From contig CABSDC010000024.1 in the NCBI GenBank assembly GCA_902476295.1, positions 1 to 28,956 of the forward strand: DNA of 28,956 bases, written 5' to 3'. The DNA is from SFTJ01 sp905210415 (GTDB taxonomy: Bacteria > Bacteroidota > Bacteroidia > Bacteroidales > Muribaculaceae). Made by a program: the position numbers and the translations under genes. Position 1 is the first letter of the stretch, and every line of letters starts with the position of its first letter. The notes under the pieces were generated by a model. That model had not been told where the DNA came from and searched no databases. It worked only from the letters and a program-made list of their open reading frames with translations. Below are positions 15,710-23,539 of the stretch, one piece after another.

Positions 15710-16798
15710 ATGTTGAAACGATATGCGATAATATTGCTTGTGGCGCTGCTTGCGCAATTGTCGGTGAGCGGAAAGGGCAAATTCACTTGGCTCGAGTCGG
15801 AACACGATTTCGGCACCTTCGCCGAGAGTGAAGACCGAGTGGTGTGCACATTTCGCGCGGTGAACACAGGCGACGCACCAGCCACCATAGTGAGGGTGAT
15901 GCCCACCTGCGGATGCACCACTGGAGAGTATACCCAAACTCCGGTAGCCGTGGGCGATACCGCCACGGTGACACTCACATATCATGCCACGGGGCGAGTG
16001 GGTTCGTTCAACAAATCGGCATATGTATATAGCGACACCGAGCAGCGCAAATATGTGCTGCGCATCAGTGGCAATGTGCTCGCATCGAAGGAAACAGTAG
16101 AGGAGATGTATCCCTACCATATAGGGTCGCTATATTTCGACCGCCGCGCCATACCATTTGGCGAAGCGAAAAAGGGAGCCGCCAAGATGGGCTATATCGG
16201 TGCATACAACAATAGTGCCGACACTATAAGGGTGACATTTGAGAATGCGCCAAAGTTTGCCGAGTTGGAGGCTTTTCCTGCTGTAGTGCCACCATTTGCG
16301 TTGTGCACCATCTCGGGCTACTTTGAGAGTGAGCACTGCGACGAGTGGGGCCCTGTGACAGCAGAGATCACCGTGGCAGTGACCGATAAGCAGGGCACTG
16401 AGCGAATGCCGGTGGATGTGGCAGCGATAATTAGCGAAGACTTCTCGAAATTGAGCAAAAAAGACCTCGAGAAGGCTCCTATAGCGCGCCTGAGCGATGA
16501 AGTGATAGATTTCGGTGAAATCACGCCAAGCAATGGGGTGATACGTCGCGAAGTGATACTATCTAATGTCGGCGGCACGAAGATGCATCTGCGCCGAGTA
16601 TATAGCACCGATGCCGCTGTGGGTGTGCATGCCGAAGCTTCCGAGGTGAAGCCAGGAGCCACCTGCAAGGTGAGCGTGGCGGTGAACGCTGCTAAGGTGA
16701 ATGGCGATTATCTCAACGCCCGACTGACAGTGATAACCAACGACCCGTCGCGACCAACACAGGAAGTGCGTCTGGTGGGCATTGTGAAACGAGAATAG
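15710..16798 (+). CDS. Secreted multi-domain DUF1573 protein
   Basis: A 362-residue protein with a signal peptide (about 1-20) and what reads as three successive beta-sandwich domains. The first (about 22-128) is a clear DUF1573 with HDFGTF, TCGCT (Cys67, Cys69) and VGDTATVTLTYHATG. The middle one (about 135-240) is weak, beginning LYFDRRAIPFGEAKKG. The last (about 255-362) begins VIDFGEITPSNG and ends RLVGIVKRE. Only the first domain keeps the Cys-Gly-Cys motif. It probably arose by duplication of the kind of domain encoded just upstream and follows that gene with a 1-nt gap. Function is unknown; an envelope-associated or adhesin-like scaffold role is conjecture. Confidence 0.82.
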   Translation: MLKRYAIILLVALLAQLSVSGKGKFTWLESEHDFGTFAESEDRVVCTFRAVNTGDAPATIVRVMPTCGCTTGEYTQTPVAVGDTATVTLTYHATGRVGSFNKSAYVYSDTEQRKYVLRISGNVLASKETVEEMYPYHIGSLYFDRRAIPFGEAKKGAAKMGYIGAYNNSADTIRVTFENAPKFAELEAFPAVVPPFALCTISGYFESEHCDEWGPVTAEITVAVTDKQGTERMPVDVAAIISEDFSKLSKKDLEKAPIARLSDEVIDFGEITPSNGVIRREVILSNVGGTKMHLRRVYSTDAAVGVHAEASEVKPGATCKVSVAVNAAKVNGDYLNARLTVITNDPSRPTQEVRLVGIVKRE

Positions 16799-16840
16799 AA
16801 ACTAACTTATTAACCGATATAATAAAAAACACAATATAAC

Positions 16841-17941
16841 ATGGAACATCCAGAGAATAGCGAAGAATATGCTGGTCTGACTGTTAACAAAGGAGTGGCT
16901 CAGCCACCGATGACCAATCCGTATCTTAACTTTAAGGCACGTCCTCGTCGCCGTGTGCTCACCGCCAACGATTATGTGGAAGGCATACGAAAAGGCGACG
17001 TGACCATACTTGGTCAGGCAGTGACACTTGTTGAAAGCCAACTCGATGAGCATCAGGCATTGGCACAAGAAGTGATAGAGAAATGTTTGCCATATACTGG
17101 CAACTCAAAGCGTATAGGCATCACAGGTGTGCCAGGCGCCGGCAAGAGTACGTCAATCGACGTGTTTGGCTTGCACGTGCTCAATCGTGGCGGCAAACTG
17201 GCAGTGCTTGCCATCGACCCAAGTAGTGAACGCTCAAAGGGCTCGATCCTCGGTGATAAGACCCGTATGGAAAAACTTTCGGTACAGCCCAACGCATTCA
17301 TTCGCCCTAGTCCATCGGCTGGTTCGCTTGGCGGTGTGGCTCGTAAGACCCGTGAAACCATCGTGCTGTGTGAAGCTGCTGGCTACGACAACATCTTTGT
17401 GGAAACCGTGGGCGTTGGTCAGAGCGAAACGGCAGTGCACTCAATGGTGGATTTCTTCCTGCTCATACAACTCGCAGGAACAGGCGACGAGTTGCAAGGC
17501 ATCAAGCGCGGCATCATGGAGATGGCCGACGGCATCGTGATAAACAAGTGCGACGGTGATAATGTAGACCGTGCAAAGCTGGCTGCTGCGCAATTCCGCA
17601 GCGCGCTGCACCTATTCCCATTGCCACCAAGCGGTTGGGCTCCAAAGGTGCTCACCTATTCGGGCTACTACGAACTGGGCATCGATGAGGTATGGCAGAT
17701 GATCGACCAATATTTTGATTTTGTGCGCAAGTCGGGCTACTTCGAAGAGCGCCGTCGTCAGCAAGAGCAATATTGGATGTATGAGACCATCAACGAGCAT
17801 CTAAAGCGCAACTTCTACACCGACCCTGTAATAAGCGAAATGCTCGAAGCGAAGAGGCAAATGGTACTCTCGTCACGTCAAAGTTCGTTCGTTGCAGCAT
17901 CGGAGGTGCTCGACTATTATTTCGATAAATTGCATAAGTGA
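16841..17941 (+). CDS. meaB: MeaB-type GTPase, methylmalonyl-CoA mutase chaperone
   Basis: The 366-residue protein matches the MeaB/ArgK family of SIMIBI G3E GTPases. The P-loop is GVPGAGKST (96-104), followed by AIDPSSERSKGSILGDKTRM (Asp126 switch region), ETVGVGQSE (188-196) and the base-recognition motif NKCDGDN (235-241). MeaB loads adenosylcobalamin into methylmalonyl-CoA mutase and protects it from inactivation; in Bacteroidetes that enzyme serves the succinate-propionate route. The C-terminal helical part (about 280-366) is the usual dimerisation arm. The mutase genes mutAB are not in this window. It starts 42 nt after the DUF1573 gene with no clear promoter box, so it may be read from the promoter at 15220, although the pairing makes no obvious sense. 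The old label arginine/ornithine transport ATPase is a legacy name. Confidence 0.93.
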   Translation: MEHPENSEEYAGLTVNKGVAQPPMTNPYLNFKARPRRRVLTANDYVEGIRKGDVTILGQAVTLVESQLDEHQALAQEVIEKCLPYTGNSKRIGITGVPGAGKSTSIDVFGLHVLNRGGKLAVLAIDPSSERSKGSILGDKTRMEKLSVQPNAFIRPSPSAGSLGGVARKTRETIVLCEAAGYDNIFVETVGVGQSETAVHSMVDFFLLIQLAGTGDELQGIKRGIMEMADGIVINKCDGDNVDRAKLAAAQFRSALHLFPLPPSGWAPKVLTYSGYYELGIDEVWQMIDQYFDFVRKSGYFEERRRQQEQYWMYETINEHLKRNFYTDPVISEMLEAKRQMVLSSRQSSFVAASEVLDYYFDKLHK

Positions 17942-17966
17942 GATAACGCTACGTTTGTGTAGTCAG

Positions 17967-18013
17967 CCACCGTCAATTGTCCGAAAAAGGATGGTTGTCG
18001 GTGGTCAGTTTTT
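17967..18013 (+). terminator. Strong terminator after meaB
   Basis: A 16-bp stem (17967-17982 with 17989-18004; only one mismatch, several G-U pairs) with a GAAAAA loop is followed by TCAGTTTTT. It starts 25 nt after the meaB stop codon. Confidence 0.85.
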
Positions 18014-18089
18014 CCTTAAGAATGGTCGTTTTGGTCAGTGCATGAGTAAATTGTGTGGTGAATATGAGCTATCTGTGAAATAAATGGGC

Positions 18090-18097
18090 TATTTTTG
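18090..18097 (+). promoter_or_regulatory. -7 element ahead of the BamA-like gene
   Basis: TATTTTTG matches TAnnTTTG. A good TTTG is not seen 19-21 nt upstream. An inverted repeat AACCGAT/ATCGGTT (18099-18105 and 18116-18122) follows at the predicted transcription start. If it is used, the whole dispersed repeat at 18111-18293 becomes the 5' untranslated region. Confidence 0.5.
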
Positions 18098-18110
18098 CAA
18101 CCGATATAAA

Positions 18111-18293
18111 CTCAAATCGGTTATTAGCCGTAAATGTAGTGATTTTTTCTACTGCTTGGAGTCTTTCGGTTTTTATAAGGCATCTTTTGTATGTTTTTAA
18201 TTCGCAATAGCCTGCTATTACTCATTAAAAATCAATCAAAATCTGCACTTCTAAAATTCCAAAATCCGTCCAAACCCTAATGACCGAATTGGC
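18111..18293. repeat. Uninterrupted copy of the dispersed repeat (copy 2)
   Basis: About 183 bp with inverted ends (ATCGGTTATTAG at 18116-18127; CTAATGACCGAAT at 18277-18289 is close to its reverse complement) and an AT-rich core shared with 11091-11145 and 11482-11538. It ends 15 nt before the start codon of the next gene, occupying nearly all of the 17942-18308 gap after the meaB terminator. No reading frame. Confidence 0.65.
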
Positions 18294-18308
18294 ATAAAAC
18301 ACGACTTA

Positions 18309-19484
18309 ATGAGAGTATTATTTGCGATATTGGCTATATCTGTGTGCGGCATTTGTGCGGGCAAATCAGAGGTTATGTCTGTGAGCGAAGAGGCGCACGA
18401 TAGCGTGCCAACCGACACAGTGAAGCGACATAAGGGGTTTTTCGGCAAAATAGTTGACTATTTCGGCGATGCCAACAAGGAAAAGAAGAACAAGCGATTC
18501 GACATCAGTTTTATCGGAGGTCCGTCATACAACAAAGACACTAACTTCAGTATCGGATTGATGGGCTCGGGCCTGTATAGGATGAGCGGATGTTCGCCCG
18601 ACATGCAGCCATCTAATGTCACCCTCTACACCAACACCTCGGTGATAGGGCTTGTGGCAGTGGGCGTGTGTGGTAACAACTTCTTCCCCGACGACCGATA
18701 TCGCATCAATTACGACCTGCGATTCAACTATTTTCCTACGAAATATTGGGGCGTAGGCTACGATGAGTGTAGCAACGACGACAATGAGACCGACATGAAG
18801 CGACTGATGGGTAAGGCCGATGTGGAGTTTTTGTTTCGCCTGGTGAAAGACCTCTACGTGGGTCCGATGTTCTCGGCAATGGTGATGAAAGCCTACGACA
18901 TTGATGCAGAGAAACTGCACCTATATCACGGACAAGACTTGCGATTGCACAACATAGGCGTGGGTTTGACCCTGCAATTCGACTCGCGCGACAACGTCAC
19001 CAATCCGCACCGCGGAGTGTATGTGGATGTTTCGCAGATGTTCCGCCCGAAGTGGTTGAGTAACGATTATGCTTTCAGCACCACCAACATCACAGCCAAC
19101 GCATATCAAGCGCTGTGGCGTGGAGCGACACTCGCCGAGCAGGTGAAGGCTACGTTTAATAGCGGAACTCCATCGTGGGAGATGATGGCAAGTGTGGGTG
19201 GCTCGTATGTGATGCGAGGCTACTACAAAGACCGTTATCGCGACAAGAATATGGCTGCAGCCCAAGTGGAATTGCGCCAGAATGTGTGGCACCGCTGCGG
19301 CGTAACCGTGTGGGGTGGCGCAGGCACTGTGTTTCACGACCGTGAGTCGGCAAAGCACGTGTTGCCAAACTTTGGCGTTGGTTTTCGATGGGAATTTAAG
19401 AAGAATGTGAATGTTCGCCTCGATTATGGAGTAGGCAAAGGCGGGGAGAGCGGATTTATTTTTAATGTGAATGAAGCCTTTTAA
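18309..19484 (+). CDS. BamA/TamA-type outer-membrane barrel protein
   Basis: A 391-residue protein with a signal peptide (MRVLFAILAISVCGICAG) and a C-terminal barrel of the bacterial surface antigen/Omp85 kind. The barrel part has the typical LQFDSRDNVTNPHRGVYVDV segment and the conserved VMRGYYKDRYRDK, which corresponds to the RG(F/Y) motif of the lumen loop in BamA/TamA. It ends in an aromatic residue (NEAF). No POTRA domains fit in the short region before the barrel (about 20-70), so it is a reduced member, much shorter than BamA (about 800 residues), and unlikely to be the general assembly factor. A barrel for lipid, protein or polysaccharide passage is possible. Its last 14 bp overlap the next gene, so the two are co-translated. 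Confidence 0.8.
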   Translation: MRVLFAILAISVCGICAGKSEVMSVSEEAHDSVPTDTVKRHKGFFGKIVDYFGDANKEKKNKRFDISFIGGPSYNKDTNFSIGLMGSGLYRMSGCSPDMQPSNVTLYTNTSVIGLVAVGVCGNNFFPDDRYRINYDLRFNYFPTKYWGVGYDECSNDDNETDMKRLMGKADVEFLFRLVKDLYVGPMFSAMVMKAYDIDAEKLHLYHGQDLRLHNIGVGLTLQFDSRDNVTNPHRGVYVDVSQMFRPKWLSNDYAFSTTNITANAYQALWRGATLAEQVKATFNSGTPSWEMMASVGGSYVMRGYYKDRYRDKNMAAAQVELRQNVWHRCGVTVWGGAGTVFHDRESAKHVLPNFGVGFRWEFKKNVNVRLDYGVGKGGESGFIFNVNEAF

Positions 19485-21189
19485 TAGAATTACAAAATAT
19501 CTTCGAAAAGTTAAGTGCAACCAGCGCCTGCTGTTTGTGCTGTTTGTGCTCGGCTTGTCGTTGCCAAACTTTTTGCTGTTTTTCACCGAACCCACTTCGT
19601 TGCTTGTGCGCCTAACCAACATAGTGCTGCCAATGAGCCTATGGTGGTATGTGATGACACTACTGCGACGCCCTGGCAAAATGTTTTGGGCGTTGTTTCT
19701 GTTTGTGTTTTTCGATGCGTTTCAGATAGTGCTGCTCGATATGTATGGCGAGGCGATATTGGCTGTGGACATGTTTCTGAACGTAGCCACCACCAATGCC
19801 ACCGAAGCCGGAGAGCAACTTTGCGGCATATTGCCAGCGGTGATATTTGTGTTTGTGGTGTATTTGCCACTGCTCTTTTGGGGGCTGGTGTCGATGTGCC
19901 ACGCCTCATTGCCACGCCAATTCCTGAAGCGTCAGCGCCGCATAGCCTTTGTAGGTATGGGTGTGGGCTTTGCTATGCTTGTGGGATGCTACGCCAAGGA
20001 GCCACGATTTGGATTTGTTGATGATATCTACCCGATAAATGTGTCAGACAACTTGGTGTTGGCGGTGGAGCGCACTATTGCCACCAATCGTTATCCTGCC
20101 ACATCAAAAGATTTCACTTTTAATGCCAAAGCCACCCACCCAGCCGATGAGAAGGAAGCATACATATTGGTGATAGGCGAAACGGCGCGAGCCGAGAACT
20201 TCGGCTTGTATGGCTATCATCGACCCACTACGCCGCTGCTCGATAAAGAGGGTAATTTGGTGGTATTTCGCGATGTGCTGTCGCAAGCCAATGTCACCCA
20301 CAAGAGCGTGCCTATGATACTGTCGGCCGCATCGGCTGAGAATTTCGAGGATATTTATCACCAAAAGAGCATAATCACGGCGTTCAACGAGGCTGGCTAT
20401 GCCACCGCGTTCTTCTCAAACCAGCGCTCTAACCATTCGTTCATCGACTTTTTTGCCGATGAGGCACAGCGCACGGTGTTTGTGAAGGAGAATGTGGATG
20501 CCAATGTCAACGTAGACGACCAAGTGCTCGTAGATTATCTGAAGAAAGAACTTGCCGATTCGCTGAGCAATCATAAGCGATTTGTGGTGTTGCACACCTA
20601 TGGTTCGCACTTCAACTATTGCGACCGCTATCCCGAAGAGGCTCGCCGATTCACCCCGGATAAGGTCACCACTATCGGTTATAAGAACCGTCAGACCATG
20701 ATAAATGCCTACGATAATTCGATTGTATATACCGATATGTTGCTGCATCGCATCATCGACTTAACCCGCAAGGCAGGGTATAATGCGTGTGTGATGTATA
20801 TGTCAGACCATGGCGAGGATATTTACGATGACGAACGCCGCATGTATATGCACGCGTCGCCAGTGCCGTCGTTCTATCAGTTGCGAGTGCCGTTCTTTGT
20901 GTGGGTAAGCGACGGATACATAGCTCATCACACTATGGAATATCAGGCAATGAAGGACAATATTACAAAGCCTGTGGCATCTAATCTTGTGGCATTTCAC
21001 ACTATGCTGGGCCTGTCGGGCATAACCGCCAAGTTGGCACGTCCGGAATACTCGCTTTGCTCGCAAATGTATATCGCGCCTAAGCGATATTATCTCAACG
21101 ACCACAACGAGCCGTTGCCGATGGATTCAATTGGCTTGAAGCGTCAAGATGTGGAGATGATGCGAAAGCGAGGCTTGGCATATCCCTAA
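19471..21189 (+). CDS. Phosphoethanolamine transferase-like membrane enzyme (EptA family)
   Basis: A 572-residue protein. Five hydrophobic helices lie in about 19-175, and a periplasmic sulfatase-fold domain fills about 225-560. Catalytic landmarks of the EptA/CptA family are present: VIGETARAENFGLYGYHRPT (metal-binding Glu237), nucleophile Thr276 in SQANVTHKSVPMILS, HTYGSHFNY, and MSDHGEDIYDD for the second metal site. Such enzymes move phosphoethanolamine from phosphatidylethanolamine onto lipid A or other glycans at the outer face of the inner membrane. In Bacteroidetes lipid A modification is plausible, but the acceptor cannot be read from the sequence. It overlaps the barrel gene by 14 bp (ATG 19471). 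The stop codon is formed inside the first of four CCCTAA units. Confidence 0.88.
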   Translation: MKPFNRITKYLRKVKCNQRLLFVLFVLGLSLPNFLLFFTEPTSLLVRLTNIVLPMSLWWYVMTLLRRPGKMFWALFLFVFFDAFQIVLLDMYGEAILAVDMFLNVATTNATEAGEQLCGILPAVIFVFVVYLPLLFWGLVSMCHASLPRQFLKRQRRIAFVGMGVGFAMLVGCYAKEPRFGFVDDIYPINVSDNLVLAVERTIATNRYPATSKDFTFNAKATHPADEKEAYILVIGETARAENFGLYGYHRPTTPLLDKEGNLVVFRDVLSQANVTHKSVPMILSAASAENFEDIYHQKSIITAFNEAGYATAFFSNQRSNHSFIDFFADEAQRTVFVKENVDANVNVDDQVLVDYLKKELADSLSNHKRFVVLHTYGSHFNYCDRYPEEARRFTPDKVTTIGYKNRQTMINAYDNSIVYTDMLLHRIIDLTRKAGYNACVMYMSDHGEDIYDDERRMYMHASPVPSFYQLRVPFFVWVSDGYIAHHTMEYQAMKDNITKPVASNLVAFHTMLGLSGITAKLARPEYSLCSQMYIAPKRYYLNDHNEPLPMDSIGLKRQDVEMMRKRGLAYP

Positions 21190-21207
21190 CCCTAACCCTA
21201 ACCCTAA
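21184..21207. repeat. Four tandem CCCTAA units at a gene end
   Basis: Exactly four perfect copies of CCCTAA run from 21184 to 21207. The first supplies the last codon (CCC, Pro) and the stop (TAA) of the EptA-like gene, and the next copies repeat the same in-frame stop. The unit equals the vertebrate telomere hexamer, which is surely coincidence; replication slippage is the simple explanation. Confidence 0.9.
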
Positions 21208-21429
21208 ACACACCTCCTAAACCCAAATTCATGAAAAATCGCGATGTAGGGAACGCGAATGCAACTTTTTGGACGCCACGCTGCGTCTAATGTTTGGTGG
21301 GCACCATTAGGGCGATGAGTCCTGATTGGTAGCTAAGCCATATGCAGATATGCTAAACCTATAATTGCTATAAATCAGTGGTATTGGCGATTTTTTGGCG
21401 AATAAAAGCTGTTTGTGCTTTAGTTTTAG
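21208..21429. other. Intergenic DNA without a gene
   Basis: Only small structures are visible: the palindrome ATCGCGAT near 21237-21244 and a hairpin GACGC/GCGTC at 21272-21287. No convincing terminator for the preceding operon and no open frame with protein-like features. Confidence 0.5.
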
Positions 21430-21469
21430 TATATTTGCATATTAGCCCAATCCCTAATACCGAATTGGG
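21430..21469 (+). promoter_or_regulatory. Promoter box and palindrome ahead of the five-gene cluster
   Basis: TATATTTG (21430-21437) fits the -7 consensus; the only TTTG nearby (21412-21415) is 14 nt away, shorter than usual. Right at the predicted start lies an inverted repeat CCCAAT/ATTGGG (21446-21451 and 21464-21469) whose loop is the recurring motif CCTAATACCGAA. This could be an operator or leader hairpin for the cluster. Confidence 0.5.
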
Positions 21470-21513
21470 ACTAATGGTTACTTGAAAATAGGTTGTATTC
21501 ACACTCTCAAATT

Positions 21514-23001
21514 ATGAATATCGCAGCGCAAAAAATCAAAAATATTATTCCTATGGCAGCAGTGATGCTGCTTGTAGTGTCGGTTATGGCAAGTTGTGGC
21601 AGTTCGAGCCTCGACAAAACGGTGAAAAAGATGTTGCTCGATGGCGACACCACCGAAACAAGTTTCGCAGAGATATGCAAGGTGATAAAATCAGACAGCC
21701 GAGCCTATTCCGACTATCTCGATGACGATGGCGAAGTGAACGTGGCGGCGCTCAACGACTACATCAATACGATGGGCGAAAATCTGCGTCCGGCACGCCA
21801 TTGGAATGTGCTTGCTTATGGCAAGCAGCAGGCGTTGCGCTTGAGCATCTATCTAGAGCGAAGCGGCTCTATGACGGCCTACGACACGCAGGGTGGCGGC
21901 GGCGAACTGAAAAAAGCGGTGAACGACCTGATAAACTTTTTCCCCGCGTCGGGCGACGGAGCGGCCTACGATAATGTGCGCATAGCGATAGTGAACGATG
22001 GCGTATATGCCTACAACTCCCCTGTGGCTGAATTTGTGAAAGACAAAAATATTTATGCCTCTACAGCCGACATCGGTGATGCTCGATACACCGATTTCTT
22101 GCAGATTTTCAACACTATACTTAGTCGTGGTGCCTCAGATGAGGTGAGCGTGCTGGTGAGCGATATGATTTACTCGCCAAGAGACACACGCAACGTGAGC
22201 AGCGAGAAGATATTCAACGAGGTGAACAGCCTCGCCACAGGCGTATTTCGTCAATATCCGGGCAAATCGGTGATTGTCACTAAAGTGCGTGGCAGTTATC
22301 ACGGCATGTATTATCCTTACAACGGTGCGGCTTATCGCTACGATGGCATGCGCCCATTCTATGTGGTGATGATAGCCGATAGTGGCGTAATCGACCGCAT
22401 GTGCGCCGATGGCTCATTCGGCCGATTCCTGGAAGTGACAGGCGCCGAAGCCACCTACCGATTTAATCAGCCACAAAGCGACGTGGCTGTGGCGATGCTT
22501 CCATCGTGGGATGGCAGCAAGGGCCGCTATCGTGTGGCACGCCATGGCGAATTGCGCTTGGAGCGCTGCGAGGAAGACCGCGCTACAGGGCTTTTGCGCT
22601 TCAGCATAGCCGTAGATCTGAGCGGGCTCAATAAGGACGATGAATTTCTGTGCGATGCCGCGAATTATAGCGTGACCTCGGCAAGCAACTACAAGATAGA
22701 GGTGCAGCGCATCAGCCCTCAGATGGTGGCAGGAAATATGAAGAGCTACCTTGAAGGAAAGACACACATCATCACCTTCACCGCAAGCCCAGAGGTGAGC
22801 CACGACAAGGTGGTGGTGAAGATACTTAATGCCTTCCCCGAGTGGATAGAGGCAAGCGACAGCCGCGACGACAGCGATGCTTCGGCACCACGATTTGCAA
22901 GCACCACATTTGGCTTTGCTCCATTTATGCGAGGCATATATGATGCCTATGCTAATGGCGGCGATGCCTATGCCAAGTTTGCTATAGAGGTGGAGAAATA
23001 A
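21514..23001 (+). CDS. Lipoprotein with von Willebrand A-like domain
   Basis: The 495-residue protein starts with a lipoprotein signal (hydrophobic 11-25, lipobox VMAS then Cys28) and should be lipid-anchored in the envelope. A vWA-like domain runs from about 108 to 285: strand RLSIYLERSGSM with the metal-site residues Ser117 and Ser119 but Glu115 in place of the usual Asp, ARYTDF with candidate Thr193, and VSVLVSDMIYS with Asp217. The remaining C-terminal region (about 300-495) is beta-rich and unrecognised, possibly an immunoglobulin-like fold. ATG 21514 gives a proper signal peptide; the longer frame from 21493 adds seven residues. It leads a cluster with 35-nt spacing to the next gene. 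vWA proteins usually mediate metal-dependent protein contacts; the partner here is presumably another product of the cluster. Confidence 0.75.
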   Translation: MNIAAQKIKNIIPMAAVMLLVVSVMASCGSSSLDKTVKKMLLDGDTTETSFAEICKVIKSDSRAYSDYLDDDGEVNVAALNDYINTMGENLRPARHWNVLAYGKQQALRLSIYLERSGSMTAYDTQGGGGELKKAVNDLINFFPASGDGAAYDNVRIAIVNDGVYAYNSPVAEFVKDKNIYASTADIGDARYTDFLQIFNTILSRGASDEVSVLVSDMIYSPRDTRNVSSEKIFNEVNSLATGVFRQYPGKSVIVTKVRGSYHGMYYPYNGAAYRYDGMRPFYVVMIADSGVIDRMCADGSFGRFLEVTGAEATYRFNQPQSDVAVAMLPSWDGSKGRYRVARHGELRLERCEEDRATGLLRFSIAVDLSGLNKDDEFLCDAANYSVTSASNYKIEVQRISPQMVAGNMKSYLEGKTHIITFTASPEVSHDKVVVKILNAFPEWIEASDSRDDSDASAPRFASTTFGFAPFMRGIYDAYANGGDAYAKFAIEVEK

Positions 23002-23036
23002 AACTATGAAAATGAAATAAATTTATTCTCAAAGAT

Positions 23037-23486
23037 ATGAACAAGAATGTGAAAAATTTGGTGTTTCTGGCAGTGGGAGCAGTAGTTTCATTGGCGTTTC
23101 TGCTTATGCCAGCCCAGATATACGAGAGCGTGAAATACTTCGACGGCGGATATTCCAACGAGTTGTATAATCACGGCCTATACTCGGTGTTTGCCATGAT
23201 AATAGTGGGCATTTCGTGGGCATTGAGCGCGATATACTACTATGTGATCAATTCGGTGAAGTTCGACTGTTGGCAGCATTGGGCGATAGTGCTTGTGGTG
23301 AACGTGGTGGCAGCCACGGTGGCATGCTGGACATACAATCAAAGCACGTTCAACGAGCTTGGCCTATCGTATGGCGAAACCTCGCAGATGGCATTGTATC
23401 ACGCGATATTTTCTCTTGTCACATTTGTGATAGCATCGTATGCTATGCGCTGGTGGAGCAGCAACTGCCGTCATTCACCAGTGTGA
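23037..23486 (+). CDS. Small four-helix membrane protein
   Basis: A 149-residue protein with four predicted transmembrane helices (about 7-25, 46-68, 79-98 and 119-140) and a short hydrophilic tail (WWSSNCRHSPV). I recognise no family. Lying between the vWA lipoprotein and the tubulin-like gene, it is the only evident inner-membrane component of the cluster and could join envelope and cytoplasmic parts; that is inference. The next gene begins 53 nt downstream. Confidence 0.75.
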   Translation: MNKNVKNLVFLAVGAVVSLAFLLMPAQIYESVKYFDGGYSNELYNHGLYSVFAMIIVGISWALSAIYYYVINSVKFDCWQHWAIVLVVNVVAATVACWTYNQSTFNELGLSYGETSQMALYHAIFSLVTFVIASYAMRWWSSNCRHSPV

Positions 23487-23539
23487 TAAAGCCCCTGTGT
23501 GGCAATAATACTTAATATCAAGACGAAAATCAGTATTAA

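Noticed and set aside
21184..21207. Telomere of a linear replicon
   Set aside because: Only four hexamers, inside a continuous gene region with coding sequence on both sides; no hairpin end or replication genes.
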